From NCBI GenBank assembly GCA_046756565.1, contig JBHHWO010000079.1, positions 1-21,284 of the forward strand: a stretch of 21,284 nt of DNA. Direction: 5' to 3'. Position 1 is the stretch's first letter. Every line of letters starts with the position of its first letter. The position numbers and the translations under genes were made by a program. The DNA comes from CALZIK01 sp046756565. GTDB lineage: Bacteria; Acidobacteriota; Thermoanaerobaculia; Multivoradales; JAHEKO01. This document shows, piece after piece, positions 7,810 through 14,616 of the stretch. The notes beneath the pieces are model-generated. The model was given only the letters and a program-made list of their open reading frames with translations. It ran no database searches and was not told the DNA's origin.

Positions 7810-8036
7810 CGAGATAGCCGTTCCGCCGCGACGATCTCGGCCGCAGATTCCGGTAGCTCGACTCCGCCACGGCTGCGCAATCGCTCGAGCAATTCGGCCT
7901 TGGTCGGACGCTCTGCGATTCGGCGTAGCTCGGCTGCAAGGAAGTCCGACAGAGACATACCCGCAAGGGCAGCTCTCGACTTGAGAACCCGGTGCAACTG
8001 AACAGGGACGTTTCGTATCTGGATCATCTTTGACAT
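7806..8036 (-). CDS. vapB: VapB/FitA-like ribbon-helix-helix antitoxin
   Basis: This 76-residue protein starts MIQIRNVPVQLHRVLKSRAAL after MSK, the usual pattern of FitA/VapB-type ribbon-helix-helix DNA-binding antitoxins. The strand IQIRNVP contacts DNA and the helices around 11-40 form the dimer core. The C-terminal part, about 45-76, would wrap the toxin. Starts are possible at GTG 8045, ATG 8036 and ATG 8027; 8036 is preferred on length, and none has a strong Shine-Dalgarno. It overlaps vapC by 4 bp and begins only 34 bp after the radC stop. It probably represses its own operon, perhaps through the inverted repeat at 8052-8068. Confidence 0.85.
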   Translation of the reverse strand: MSKMIQIRNVPVQLHRVLKSRAALAGMSLSDFLAAELRRIAERPTKAELLERLRSRGGVELPESAAEIVAAERLSR

Positions 8037-8051
8037 GCCAATCACAGATTA

Positions 8052-8068
8052 GCATGTTCTGCACATGT
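8052..8068. promoter_or_regulatory. Candidate vapB operator
   Basis: GCATGT (8052-8057) and ACATGT (8063-8068) give the inverted repeat CATGT-N5-ACATG centred 24 bp upstream of the vapB start, inside the 34-bp radC-vapB gap. Ribbon-helix-helix antitoxins bind short palindromes of this type at this position. Binding is inferred. Confidence 0.45.
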
Positions 8069-8070
8069 AC

Positions 8071-8751
8071 CTACCACCCTCCCCTCGCTTTGAGCGAAAT
8101 CCATCGCTCTCCGCCGCCCAGAATCAGGTGGTCCAGGAGCTCTACGCCAACAACCCGGCCCGCCTCGGCCAGGCGGCGCGTGAACGCCAGGTCCTCGGCG
8201 CTCGGGGAGGGATCACCGCTCGGATGGGTGTGGAAGATCACGATTCGAGCGGCGTCTGCGAGTAGCGCCTTCTTCAGAAGCTGCCGCGGCGAGACCGCGG
8301 CACGTTGAAGCGTTCCGCGAAAGACCTCGGCCTCCCCGAGTAGCCGGTTCTTCGCATCCAGAAGGAGGGCGCCGAGGATTTCCTGGCCCTGTCGCGAGTA
8401 GCGGAGCCTCAGGTAGCGAGCGACCGCATCGGGCCGATTGAGAAGATCCTGGTCCGGAATCTCACTCCGTGCCAGCCGCCGCCCCAGCTCGACGGCTGCC
8501 AGCAGAGCGGCTGTCTTGGCCGGACCGATCCCGGGCCGCCGAAGGCGATCCGGCTCGATCCCGACCAGACCGGCGAGACCCGCTCGCTCGCGCAAGAGCT
8601 CTCGGGCCATGTCGAGGGCCGAGAAGCCGGCTCCGCCGGTGCGAAGCAGAATCGCGACCAGCTCGCTGTCGGCCAGCGAGCCGCCGCCGTTGGCGAGCAG
8701 CCGCTCGCGAGGCCGCTCGGAGGTCTCGAGGTCGCAGATGAGGCTCGGCAT
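8071..8751 (-). CDS. radC: RadC family JAB/JAMM-domain protein
   Basis: This 226-residue protein has the standard RadC layout. The N-terminal region (residues 10-40, RPRERLLANGGGSLADSELVAILL) and a helix-hairpin-helix with GIGPAKTAAL at 74-83 are followed by a JAMM metalloprotease-like domain with HTHPSGDPSPSAED at 174-187, giving ligands H174, H176 and D187. RadC was once named a DNA repair protein; its biochemical role is still unsettled, and it is often found near mobile or defence genes. The ATG at 8751 has GGAGAG just upstream. A 34-bp gap separates it from vapB, so vapBC may be co-transcribed with it. Length is typical and the gene intact. Confidence 0.93.
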   Translation of the reverse strand: MPSLICDLETSERPRERLLANGGGSLADSELVAILLRTGGAGFSALDMARELLRERAGLAGLVGIEPDRLRRPGIGPAKTAALLAAVELGRRLARSEIPDQDLLNRPDAVARYLRLRYSRQGQEILGALLLDAKNRLLGEAEVFRGTLQRAAVSPRQLLKKALLADAARIVIFHTHPSGDPSPSAEDLAFTRRLAEAGRVVGVELLDHLILGGGERWISLKARGGW

Positions 8752-8771
8752 CTCTCCGGTAGAGACGCCAT

Positions 8772-8827
8772 GGGCCGAGAAGCTCTGGCGGTCTGCTGTA
8801 GCGGCCGAGACAGAGCCTCGGCCGAGA
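8772..8827 (+). repeat. Three copies of GGCCGAGA upstream of radC
   Basis: GGCCGAGA occurs at 8773-8780, 8803-8810 and 8820-8827, within the 120-bp gap between the SDR stop and the radC start. The gap would contain any radC promoter. The copies could be a regulator-binding array, but short GC-rich words recur by chance in this genome. Confidence 0.3.
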
Positions 8828-8871
8828 ATCAGGACGAAAACGCCGACGCTGCTGCCACCCCGACGACGCCC

Positions 8872-9627
8872 CTACCCGCACAACACGCTGCCACCGTTGA
8901 CGTTCAGGATCTCGCCGGTGATGTGGCTCGCGAGCGGCGAGGCCAGAAAGAGCACTGCACCCGCGATCTCCTCTGCCGTAGCGACGCGGCCGAGCGGAAT
9001 GATCCTCTCGATCTCGGCCCGACCGCCACCCTCGTAGGCCTCGGCGGACATGTCGGTGTCGACCCAGCCCGGCGCCACCGAGTTGACCCGGATCTTGGGA
9101 GCCAGTTCGGTTGCCCAGGACTTGGTCATCGCGATGACCGCTCCTTTGCTGGCGGCATAGGGGCTGTGGAACGCTTCGCCGCGCTGGCCGGCGGTCGAGC
9201 CGATGTTGACAATCGAAGGGTCATCCGATCCGGCGAGAAGCGGCAAGGCCGCATGCGCCGCCCAGAAGACACCTCCGACGTTGACCGCCAGCGTGGCGTC
9301 GAGCGTCTCGGCGTCGAGCGTCTCTAGCTCGTTGCGCACCCAGACGCCGGCGTTGTTGACGAGGCAGTCGAGACTACCCCACTGCTCTTTCACCCTGTCG
9401 AACAGGCCCGTGACCTCTTCCTTGGCGGAGAGATCGGCGCCGGCTAGATCATGCGCGCCGTCCGCCGGCGGCGGTAGCGACTCCAGCACCGCGCGGGCGG
9501 CCTCCTCGCGGCGGGCGTAGTGGACCCAGACCGACGATCCGGCCTCGGCAAACAGCCGGCAGCAGGCAGCGCCGATGCCACGGCTGCCGCCCGTGACAAG
9601 GACCTTCCGCCCGGAAAGATCGATCAC
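8872..9627 (-). CDS. SDR family oxidoreductase (FabG/PhaB-like)
   Basis: This 251-residue protein is a classical short-chain dehydrogenase/reductase. The NAD(P)-binding TGGSRGIG sits at 12-19 and NNAG at 91-94. The catalytic tetrad is N116, S144 (in NIGSTAGQRG), Y157 and K161 (in YAASK), followed by the APGWVDTDM loop and the C-terminal ITGEILNVNGG typical of FabG-like enzymes. It probably reduces a 3-oxoacyl or other carbonyl substrate. It starts 3 bp after the thiolase stop, so the two are co-translated. Thiolase plus reductase would interconvert acetyl-CoA, acetoacetyl-CoA and 3-hydroxybutyryl-CoA, as in PHB synthesis or fatty-acid degradation, but specificity is inferred. Confidence 0.9.
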   Translation of the reverse strand: MIDLSGRKVLVTGGSRGIGAACCRLFAEAGSSVWVHYARREEAARAVLESLPPPADGAHDLAGADLSAKEEVTGLFDRVKEQWGSLDCLVNNAGVWVRNELETLDAETLDATLAVNVGGVFWAAHAALPLLAGSDDPSIVNIGSTAGQRGEAFHSPYAASKGAVIAMTKSWATELAPKIRVNSVAPGWVDTDMSAEAYEGGGRAEIERIIPLGRVATAEEIAGAVLFLASPLASHITGEILNVNGGSVLCG

Positions 9628-9630
9628 CGG

Positions 9631-10821
9631 CTACTCGCCGTTCTCTACCACGATCGCGATGCCCTGGCCGCCGCCGATGCAGGCCGAGGCCACGCCGACC
9701 CCGCCGCCCCGGCGCTGGAGCTCCTTGAGAAGGGTGAGCGTGATCCGCGTGCCGGTCGCACCCAGCGGATGCCCCAGAGCGATCGCGCCGCCGTTGACGT
9801 TGAGCTTGTCCATGTCGAGCCCCAGCTCCTTGACGCAGGCCAGGATCTGGCCGGCGAAGGCTTCGTTGATCTCGATGAGATCGAAGTCCCCGATCTCCAT
9901 TCCCGCGCGCTCGGCCGCCTGCCGGATCGCCGGCGCCGGACCGATCCCCATGCGCGCCGGATCGACTCCGACCACCGCCCACGACTTGATTCGCCCGAGC
10001 GGCTCTTTGCCCCACTCGGCGGCCTTCTCGGCCGTGGTCAGAATCATCATGGCGGCGCCGTCGACGATGCCCGACGCGTTGCCGGCGGTCACATAGCTGT
10101 CCTCCCCGAAGACCGTGGGCAGTCCCGCTAGAATCTCCATCGTGGTCTCGGGCCGCAGGTGCTCGTCGCGCTCGAGGGTTCGCTTCCTCTTGCCCCGCCC
10201 GACTTCTATGGGCACGACCTCTTCGGCCAGGCGGCCCGCTTCCCAGGCGGCCGCGGCCTTCTGCTGGCTCCCGACCGAGAACTCGTCCTGATCTTCGCGC
10301 GAGATGCCGTAGTCGTTCGCCAGGTTGTTCGAGGTCTGCGCCATGTAGCAGTTGCAATAGGGATCGAGGAGCGAGGCCATCAAGAGGTCTTCGAGTTTGC
10401 CCTGGCCCAGACCGAAACCGCGGCGAGCGCCCCAGATGACGTGCGGCGCCTGGCTCATGCTCTCGGTGCCGCCCACCAGACAGGTCTCGCCCTCGCCGTT
10501 CAGAATCAAGTGAGCGCCGCTGACGATGGCCTGGACGCCCGAGCCGCAGAGCCGGTTGACGGTCAGCGCCGGCGCCTCCTGCGGGACGCCTGCCTTGAGC
10601 GCCACGTGGCGGGCGCCGTAGATCGCGTCGCGCGAGGTCTGTAGCGCATTGCCCACCACCGAGTGATCGATCGCATCCGGCGACACTCCCGTTCGCTCGA
10701 ACAGCGCCTTGGCCGCGTGTGCGCCCAAGTCGATCGCCGAGATCCCGGCCAGCGATTGATTGAACTCGCCCATCGGGGTTCGCACCCCGTCGATCAAAAC
10801 CAGCTCTTTTCTCAATTCCAT
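9631..10821 (-). CDS. Acetyl-CoA acetyltransferase (thiolase)
   Basis: This 396-residue enzyme is a full-length thiolase. The nucleophilic cysteine is C92 in VNRLCGSGVQAI. The second signature is NVNGGAIALGHPLGATGTR with H351, and the proton-shuttling cysteine is C381 in CIGGGQG. The NEAF motif (INEAFAGQ) is also present. It catalyses reversible condensation of acetyl-CoA with acyl-CoA or the thiolytic step of beta-oxidation. The 'PYCNCYMAQTSNNLAND' segment differs from the usual MGxTAENVA pattern of this loop, which may affect substrate choice. The ATG at 10821 is preceded by AGGAGG with a 10-nt spacer. It is the first gene of the thiolase-SDR pair. Family certain, direction of the reaction unknown. 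Confidence 0.95.
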   Translation of the reverse strand: MELRKELVLIDGVRTPMGEFNQSLAGISAIDLGAHAAKALFERTGVSPDAIDHSVVGNALQTSRDAIYGARHVALKAGVPQEAPALTVNRLCGSGVQAIVSGAHLILNGEGETCLVGGTESMSQAPHVIWGARRGFGLGQGKLEDLLMASLLDPYCNCYMAQTSNNLANDYGISREDQDEFSVGSQQKAAAAWEAGRLAEEVVPIEVGRGKRKRTLERDEHLRPETTMEILAGLPTVFGEDSYVTAGNASGIVDGAAMMILTTAEKAAEWGKEPLGRIKSWAVVGVDPARMGIGPAPAIRQAAERAGMEIGDFDLIEINEAFAGQILACVKELGLDMDKLNVNGGAIALGHPLGATGTRITLTLLKELQRRGGGVGVASACIGGGQGIAIVVENGE

Positions 10822-10830
10822 CTGCGGTTT

Positions 10831-10855
10831 TCCTCCTGGCCGGGGTCCCCCCGGC
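10831..10855 (-). promoter_or_regulatory. Thiolase Shine-Dalgarno with adjoining hairpin
   Basis: AGGAGG lies at about 10832-10837 on the minus strand. Directly upstream is a perfect 7-bp stem, GCCGGGG (10839-10845) with CCCCGGC (10849-10855) and a 3-nt loop. A 5' hairpin abutting the ribosome site could stabilise the leader or block read-through from the hydrolase gene; there is no U-tract. Confidence 0.45.
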
Positions 10856-10921
10856 GGACGTAGCTGACCTTCCTAGGTAACCGGGCCCGGGCGGCTGAGA
10901 TTCCCTCCCGTGCCTCCTCTG

Positions 10922-11956
10922 CTAGAAGCGAAGCCCTAGAAACCTCGCTTGCCACTCGTTCAACGAAACCGAGACCGAGCTCCGGTGTGTCAAAAGGACT
11001 CGGATTTCGGTGGTATCTGGGCAGAACCAGACTCCACCCCCGGTGAACCCGGTATGACCGTACCAGAGTCCCGACCGCTTGGCCGCAGCCGCCGGCCGCC
11101 GCTGCCAGCCCAGCGCGTAGGCACCACTCCCGCCGAGCGCCACCTCGACGGCGGTCTCGCCGAACAGCACCCGGGGCCGTGCCCACTCCCTCGTCAGGCG
11201 CCATATCGCGCGCGCCGATCCGAACAACCCGGCGTGACCCGACGGCCCACCCAGGAATCGCGCATTGCCATCCTGAATCCTCCCTGGACCCGGAGCCCGC
11301 AGCCGGCGAACCCGAATGCCTTGCGCCCGCGCGAGACTCACCTCGCGATCGGTTCCGAGCCGGCACTCGACAACCGCCGGAGTGTCACCCGGCGGCCCGG
11401 CCAGCCGTGAAAGCCCGAGCGGCCGCGCGACCTGTCTTCGAACCAGGGTCGCAAAGTCCCGGCCCGTAACTGCCTCGGCGATGCCGGCCCAGGCCATGAA
11501 ACCGAGATCGCTGTACGTCGATGGGGCAGCGCCCAGGAAACTCGCACTCGAAATCAGCCCCTCGAGCATGTCCGAGGGCCGTGTCCAGTGATGGTAGAGC
11601 GGCGCCCACGCCTGAAAGCCGGCACGCTGGCGGAGCAACGTTGCGAGCTGGCGCCGTCGAAGCTCCGGAGCGACCCGCACGTCCGTTCCGCGGAGCGCTC
11701 CTGCGATCGTCGTCGAGAGCGAGAGCCGGCGGCGGCGATCCAGCGCCAGGGCGAGAGTCGCGCTCACGGGCTTTGTGAGCGATGCAAGGTCGAACAGGCT
11801 CGAGGTCGTCACCCGGCCCGCGGGCCCGGGCCGCTTCATGCCGCCCGCCGCCTCTTGGGCAATCGTCCGCCCGTCCCCGACCACCGCTGCGGCCGCACTG
11901 ACCGCGCCCGAGCCGACGAGCTCATTGAGGAAGCCCTTGAGTGCGTGCCGTGCCAC
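10922..11956 (-). CDS. Beta-lactamase family serine hydrolase
   Basis: This 344-residue protein belongs to the class C beta-lactamase/PBP-like (CubicO) serine hydrolases. The SxxK motif is S59-L-T-K62 in FDLASLTKPVSATL. The second motif is Y148-S-D150 (TYSDLGFMAWA), and the third is H301-T-G303 in YGHTGFTGG. The block NARFLGGPSGHAGLFGSA is also typical of this group. Possible activities include peptidase, esterase or amidase; true beta-lactamase activity should not be assumed. No signal peptide is apparent, unusual for a cell-wall enzyme. The start is the GTG at 11956, 3 bp after the upstream stop, indicating coupling to the PLP enzyme. The substrate cannot be named. Confidence 0.87.
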   Translation of the reverse strand: MARHALKGFLNELVGSGAVSAAAAVVGDGRTIAQEAAGGMKRPGPAGRVTTSSLFDLASLTKPVSATLALALDRRRRLSLSTTIAGALRGTDVRVAPELRRRQLATLLRQRAGFQAWAPLYHHWTRPSDMLEGLISSASFLGAAPSTYSDLGFMAWAGIAEAVTGRDFATLVRRQVARPLGLSRLAGPPGDTPAVVECRLGTDREVSLARAQGIRVRRLRAPGPGRIQDGNARFLGGPSGHAGLFGSARAIWRLTREWARPRVLFGETAVEVALGGSGAYALGWQRRPAAAAKRSGLWYGHTGFTGGGVWFCPDTTEIRVLLTHRSSVSVSLNEWQARFLGLRF

Positions 11957-11959
11957 GGC

Positions 11960-13105
11960 CTAGTAGTTTGCCGGATGGCCGGTCTGAAGCAGCACGACCC
12001 GATCGTCGCGCCCGATTGCGCCGCTCTCGATGAGCGACTCCAGGGCCACCCAGCAGGCGGCGCCTTCCGGCCCCCAGTCGAGACCGGTGAGCTTGGGGAG
12101 CTTGCGATTCGCCTCCTCGACCACAGCTTCGTCGACCGCCACCGCCGTTCCGTTGGTCTTGCGCAAAGTCCTCAGGATCAGAAAGTCGCCCACCGCCTTC
12201 GGCACTCGCAGACCCCAGACTCGGGTGTCCGGATCGGGCCACGGTTCCGCGGCTTCGGCGCCATCGTGAAACGCCTTGACGATCGGCGCACAGCCGCTCA
12301 TCTGAACGGACACCATCCGCGGGCGCTCCGAGCCCGCCAGGCCGAGCCGCTCCAGTTCGTCGAACGCCTTGGGAATGCCGATCAGCCCGGTTCCGCCGCC
12401 GGTCGGATAGAGGATCCACTCCGGCAGGCTCCAGGCGAACTGCTCGGCGAGCTCGAAGCCCATGGTCTTCTTGCCCTCGAGCCGGTAGGGCTCTTTCAAG
12501 GTCGAGACATCCATGAGGTCGGGCGCTTCCTCGGCCAACCACGCGCCCGACTCGACCAGATTGGCGCCTACGGCGTCGACGCGGGCCCCATACGAACGCA
12601 CCTTCTCGAGAACGCGGTCGGGGGCATCGGCCGGCACCGCCACCCGGCACGGCAAACCGCACGCCGCGGCATAGGCCGAAGCCGCAATCGCGGCGTTGCC
12701 CGCACTCGGAAGCCGCACACCGGGAGCGCCCAGCTCACGGGCGCGGTTGAGCGCCATCGAGAGTCCCCGAGCCTTGAACGAGCCGGTGGGGTTGCCTGCC
12801 TCCTGCTTGACCCAGACCCGCTGCCCCAAAGCCGCCTCGCCCTCGAGTGCCACGAGCGGCGTTCCGCCCTCGCCCAGGTCGGTGCGCCTCTCGGGGTCAG
12901 AAACCGGCAGAAGCTCACGATAGCGCCACATCGTCCAGGGCCGCCGCTCGAGGCTGCTCGCGAGCCGTTCGCCCCGCTCTTCGTCCAGGTCGTACTCGAC
13001 CAGCCAGGGTGCTCCGGCCGGCGACAGGTTGTGCAGCTCATCGAGGCGAGCTGTCTCACCGGTCTTCGGGCACACCAGGTCTCGGGCCCAGTTCACGGCG
13101 CTCAA
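11960..13105 (-). CDS. Threonine synthase-like PLP-dependent enzyme
   Basis: This 381-residue protein is a fold-type II PLP enzyme most like threonine synthase, which makes threonine from O-phosphohomoserine. The PLP lysine is K111 in NPTGSFKARG, and the phosphate-binding glycine loop is PTGGGTGLIG at 234-243. GEGGTPL at 78-84 and SAGNAAIAASAYAA at 134-147 are also characteristic. The first residues resemble the lead-in of archaeal/bacterial threonine synthases but keep only one Cys (LVCPKTGE), so no zinc finger is expected. The start is either TTG 13105 or GTG 13096; the TTG has GGAGA 12 nt upstream. Other homoserine- or threonine-lyase functions are possible, so no gene symbol is given. The leader is unusually structured. 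Confidence 0.85.
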   Translation of the reverse strand: MSAVNWARDLVCPKTGETARLDELHNLSPAGAPWLVEYDLDEERGERLASSLERRPWTMWRYRELLPVSDPERRTDLGEGGTPLVALEGEAALGQRVWVKQEAGNPTGSFKARGLSMALNRARELGAPGVRLPSAGNAAIAASAYAAACGLPCRVAVPADAPDRVLEKVRSYGARVDAVGANLVESGAWLAEEAPDLMDVSTLKEPYRLEGKKTMGFELAEQFAWSLPEWILYPTGGGTGLIGIPKAFDELERLGLAGSERPRMVSVQMSGCAPIVKAFHDGAEAAEPWPDPDTRVWGLRVPKAVGDFLILRTLRKTNGTAVAVDEAVVEEANRKLPKLTGLDWGPEGAACWVALESLIESGAIGRDDRVVLLQTGHPANY

Positions 13106-13114
13106 TGTATCAGC

Positions 13115-13189
13115 GGGTCTCCGGACCCAGCTTGACGTGAGCGTCGGCGGGAACGCCTCAGCAAGATAGTCTTGCCGGGCGAAGCTGGG
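13115..13189 (-). promoter_or_regulatory. Structured leader with four-way-junction-like inverted repeats
   Basis: On the minus strand an 8-bp outer stem (CCCAGCTT 13182-13189 with AAGCTGGG 13126-13133) encloses three consecutive hairpins: CGGCAAGA/TCTTGCTG, eight pairs with one G-U and a 3-nt loop (13160-13177); GGCG/CGCC with a 4-nt loop (13146-13157); and GACG/CGTC with a 4-nt loop (13134-13145). A further hairpin, GGGTC-CGGA-GACCC (13115-13128), shares the last three bases of the outer stem and covers the GGAGA Shine-Dalgarno, so it and the outer stem exclude each other. The segment lies 10-84 nt upstream of the PLP-enzyme TTG start. It looks like a possible translational switch but matches no riboswitch I recognise. 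It is not a tRNA. Confidence 0.45.
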
Positions 13190-13193
13190 AGAC

Positions 13194-13320
13194 GTGCTCC
13201 GACGCGTGAAGGATCACCCCGACGCCTGCGGCCACCAATGGACGCTCATTGGTGGCCACGCGCTCGCTGCCTACGCAAGGGCCAGAACCGACCTTGGACC
13301 TCGATATCGTTCGACCGGTT
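13194..13320 (+). pseudogene. Nucleotidyltransferase remnant (AbiEii/MNT-like), frameshifted
   Basis: A GTG at 13194 opens a frame giving LRRVKDHPDACGHQ then WTLIGGHALAAYARART, the start of the nucleotidyltransferase signature found in AbiEii-like and MNT-type toxins and stand-alone NTases. The frame then breaks: removing one C at 13288/13289 restores RTTLDLDIV, completing the family's GGHA...DLD active-site pattern. Beyond about 13320 the similarity ends and other sequence begins. The gene is therefore disabled by a one-base insertion and lacks its C-terminal part. It is not a working enzyme as read. End coordinate is approximate. Confidence 0.55.
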
Positions 13321-13369
13321 ATTCGCTTTCACCGAGCGCTCCGAGCGCGCGAGCCACCGGCCGCGACGG

Positions 13370-14422
13370 TCATTTCCCTCCCCTCCTTCTCTCTTCCTCC
13401 CTCTTCTTGGCTTCGTAGGTGTCCTTTGCCCTCGCGCGCGCTTCCCGCTCGATCCGACTGTCGTATTCTCGCGACCGTACATTCGGAGGTTTGCGGCGTT
13501 CGAGCGGCGGAGTGTGCGGCCTCGGGATCACGGGTTCCCTGCTGGGCACGGAGCGAAAGCCCTTTACGCCCATGTGGTGACCCCGGGGGCGCATGTCGGA
13601 GGCGGCGAGCGTCTCGGCCCGTCCATAGGCCGAATGCTCGTCGGGAAACTGCCCCGGTGCCAGCTGGCCGGAAACGACCCCTACGTCGATGTCGCTGTTG
13701 TCGACGATGCTCCCCCTCGACCGAAAACCACCGCCCTTCGAACTCACGCCAGATGCCGCGCTTCCCCTCACGAAAACCTCGGCGTCTCGATCCTGCTCGG
13801 CGATCAAGCGAGTGGCGTCCCTGAAATCGGCTTCGCTCCGAAAACCAAAGGGGTAGCTGATCCCGGGCCCACCTCGCGGACGCGAAGACGCCGGGGCTCT
13901 TGAACTTGCCGTGGGCGCTCGACTCGATGAAGCCGCGGGGGAACCGGATCCGGATCCGCTTCTCCGAACGGGTGGGCTCGTCCTGGACCTGGAGGAAGCG
14001 GCAAGAGACGGTGCGGGGCCGAGCGAGGACATCGGCTCCGCCGAGAAGGCGCCAGCATAGGGGTTGCCGAAGGCAAAGAGCGTCGATTTCGAGAACTCTG
14101 GCGGCGGGGACGTCTCGTTGCCGCAAAGGTTCCTTTCGTCCGTACACCATGCATTCGTGCAATTGGGATGACTGCACCTGCGCTGAATCGTGGCGCCTAT
14201 CCCGAGGCCCGACCTGAGACTTGGCGGCAGATCGGCTCCTGAGCTGCGCACCGAGATCTCTCCGAAGTTGTGCCCGGGGGGATCTGCGCCTTGACTTTGG
14301 CTCGGAGCTTCCGAGGCTTGCGGAGAGCCTTTGTCGCTCGGGGCAAAGGGTCGCGATTGGCCAAGCGACCTCGCCACGTCCGTCGCACGGAGCCACGATC
14401 GAGCTGGATGCTTCGTCCGCAC
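13370..14422 (-). pseudogene. Probable frameshifted gene with C-terminal NTase-like (toxin-type) domain
   Basis: The open frame is 350 codons. Its last 180 or so residues look real: SYPFGFRSEADFRDATRL, then VFVRGSAASG followed after about 20 residues by SDIDVGVVSG, matching the nucleotidyltransferase-fold domain at the C-terminus of many polymorphic/RHS-type toxins, then a charged tail. Upstream, 13865-14050, this frame is low-complexity Ser/Arg/Pro with poor third-position GC. The overlapping minus frame there has third positions almost all G or C and reads a normal-looking sequence (FLQVQDEPTRSEKRIRIRFP). Two compensating frameshifts, one near the CCCGGGCCC at 13862-13872, would join the parts. 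About 14060-14160 encodes a cysteine-rich stretch (C-x4-C-x4-C-x6-C) and no RHS core is seen. Probably decayed; an intact gene with a disordered linker is possible. Confidence 0.4.
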
Positions 14423-14616
14423 TCGGCTAGGCCTCGAGCCTGGCTGGAGTCATGGACGCATGATAGCTCGGATCCGCAGCGGACGCCTCGAGCATCGCTC
14501 ATCGGCGGGGAACACAGATCCCTCGGTGCGAAGTGGCGCGTTCCACAATCGGGCACCGGATCAGGAGCTACGATCAGCCTGCCGGAGTCCAACAAAATCC
14601 GGGCCCCGCGCGCGCG

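Noticed and set aside
10922..11956. Antibiotic-resistance beta-lactamase
   Set aside because: The motifs only place it in the broad serine hydrolase/CubicO group; no signal peptide or KTG motif supports a resistance role.
11588..13135. Long plus-strand open frame of 515 codons
   Set aside because: It is antisense to the PLP enzyme and serine hydrolase, both with full catalytic motifs; its own translation is Arg/Pro/His-rich with no family features.
13126..13189. Cloverleaf-like folding suggesting a tRNA gene
   Set aside because: Loop sizes (3, 4 and 4 nt), absence of a 7-nt anticodon loop and of a TTCRA T-loop, and no CCA-adjacent acceptor make a tRNA impossible.
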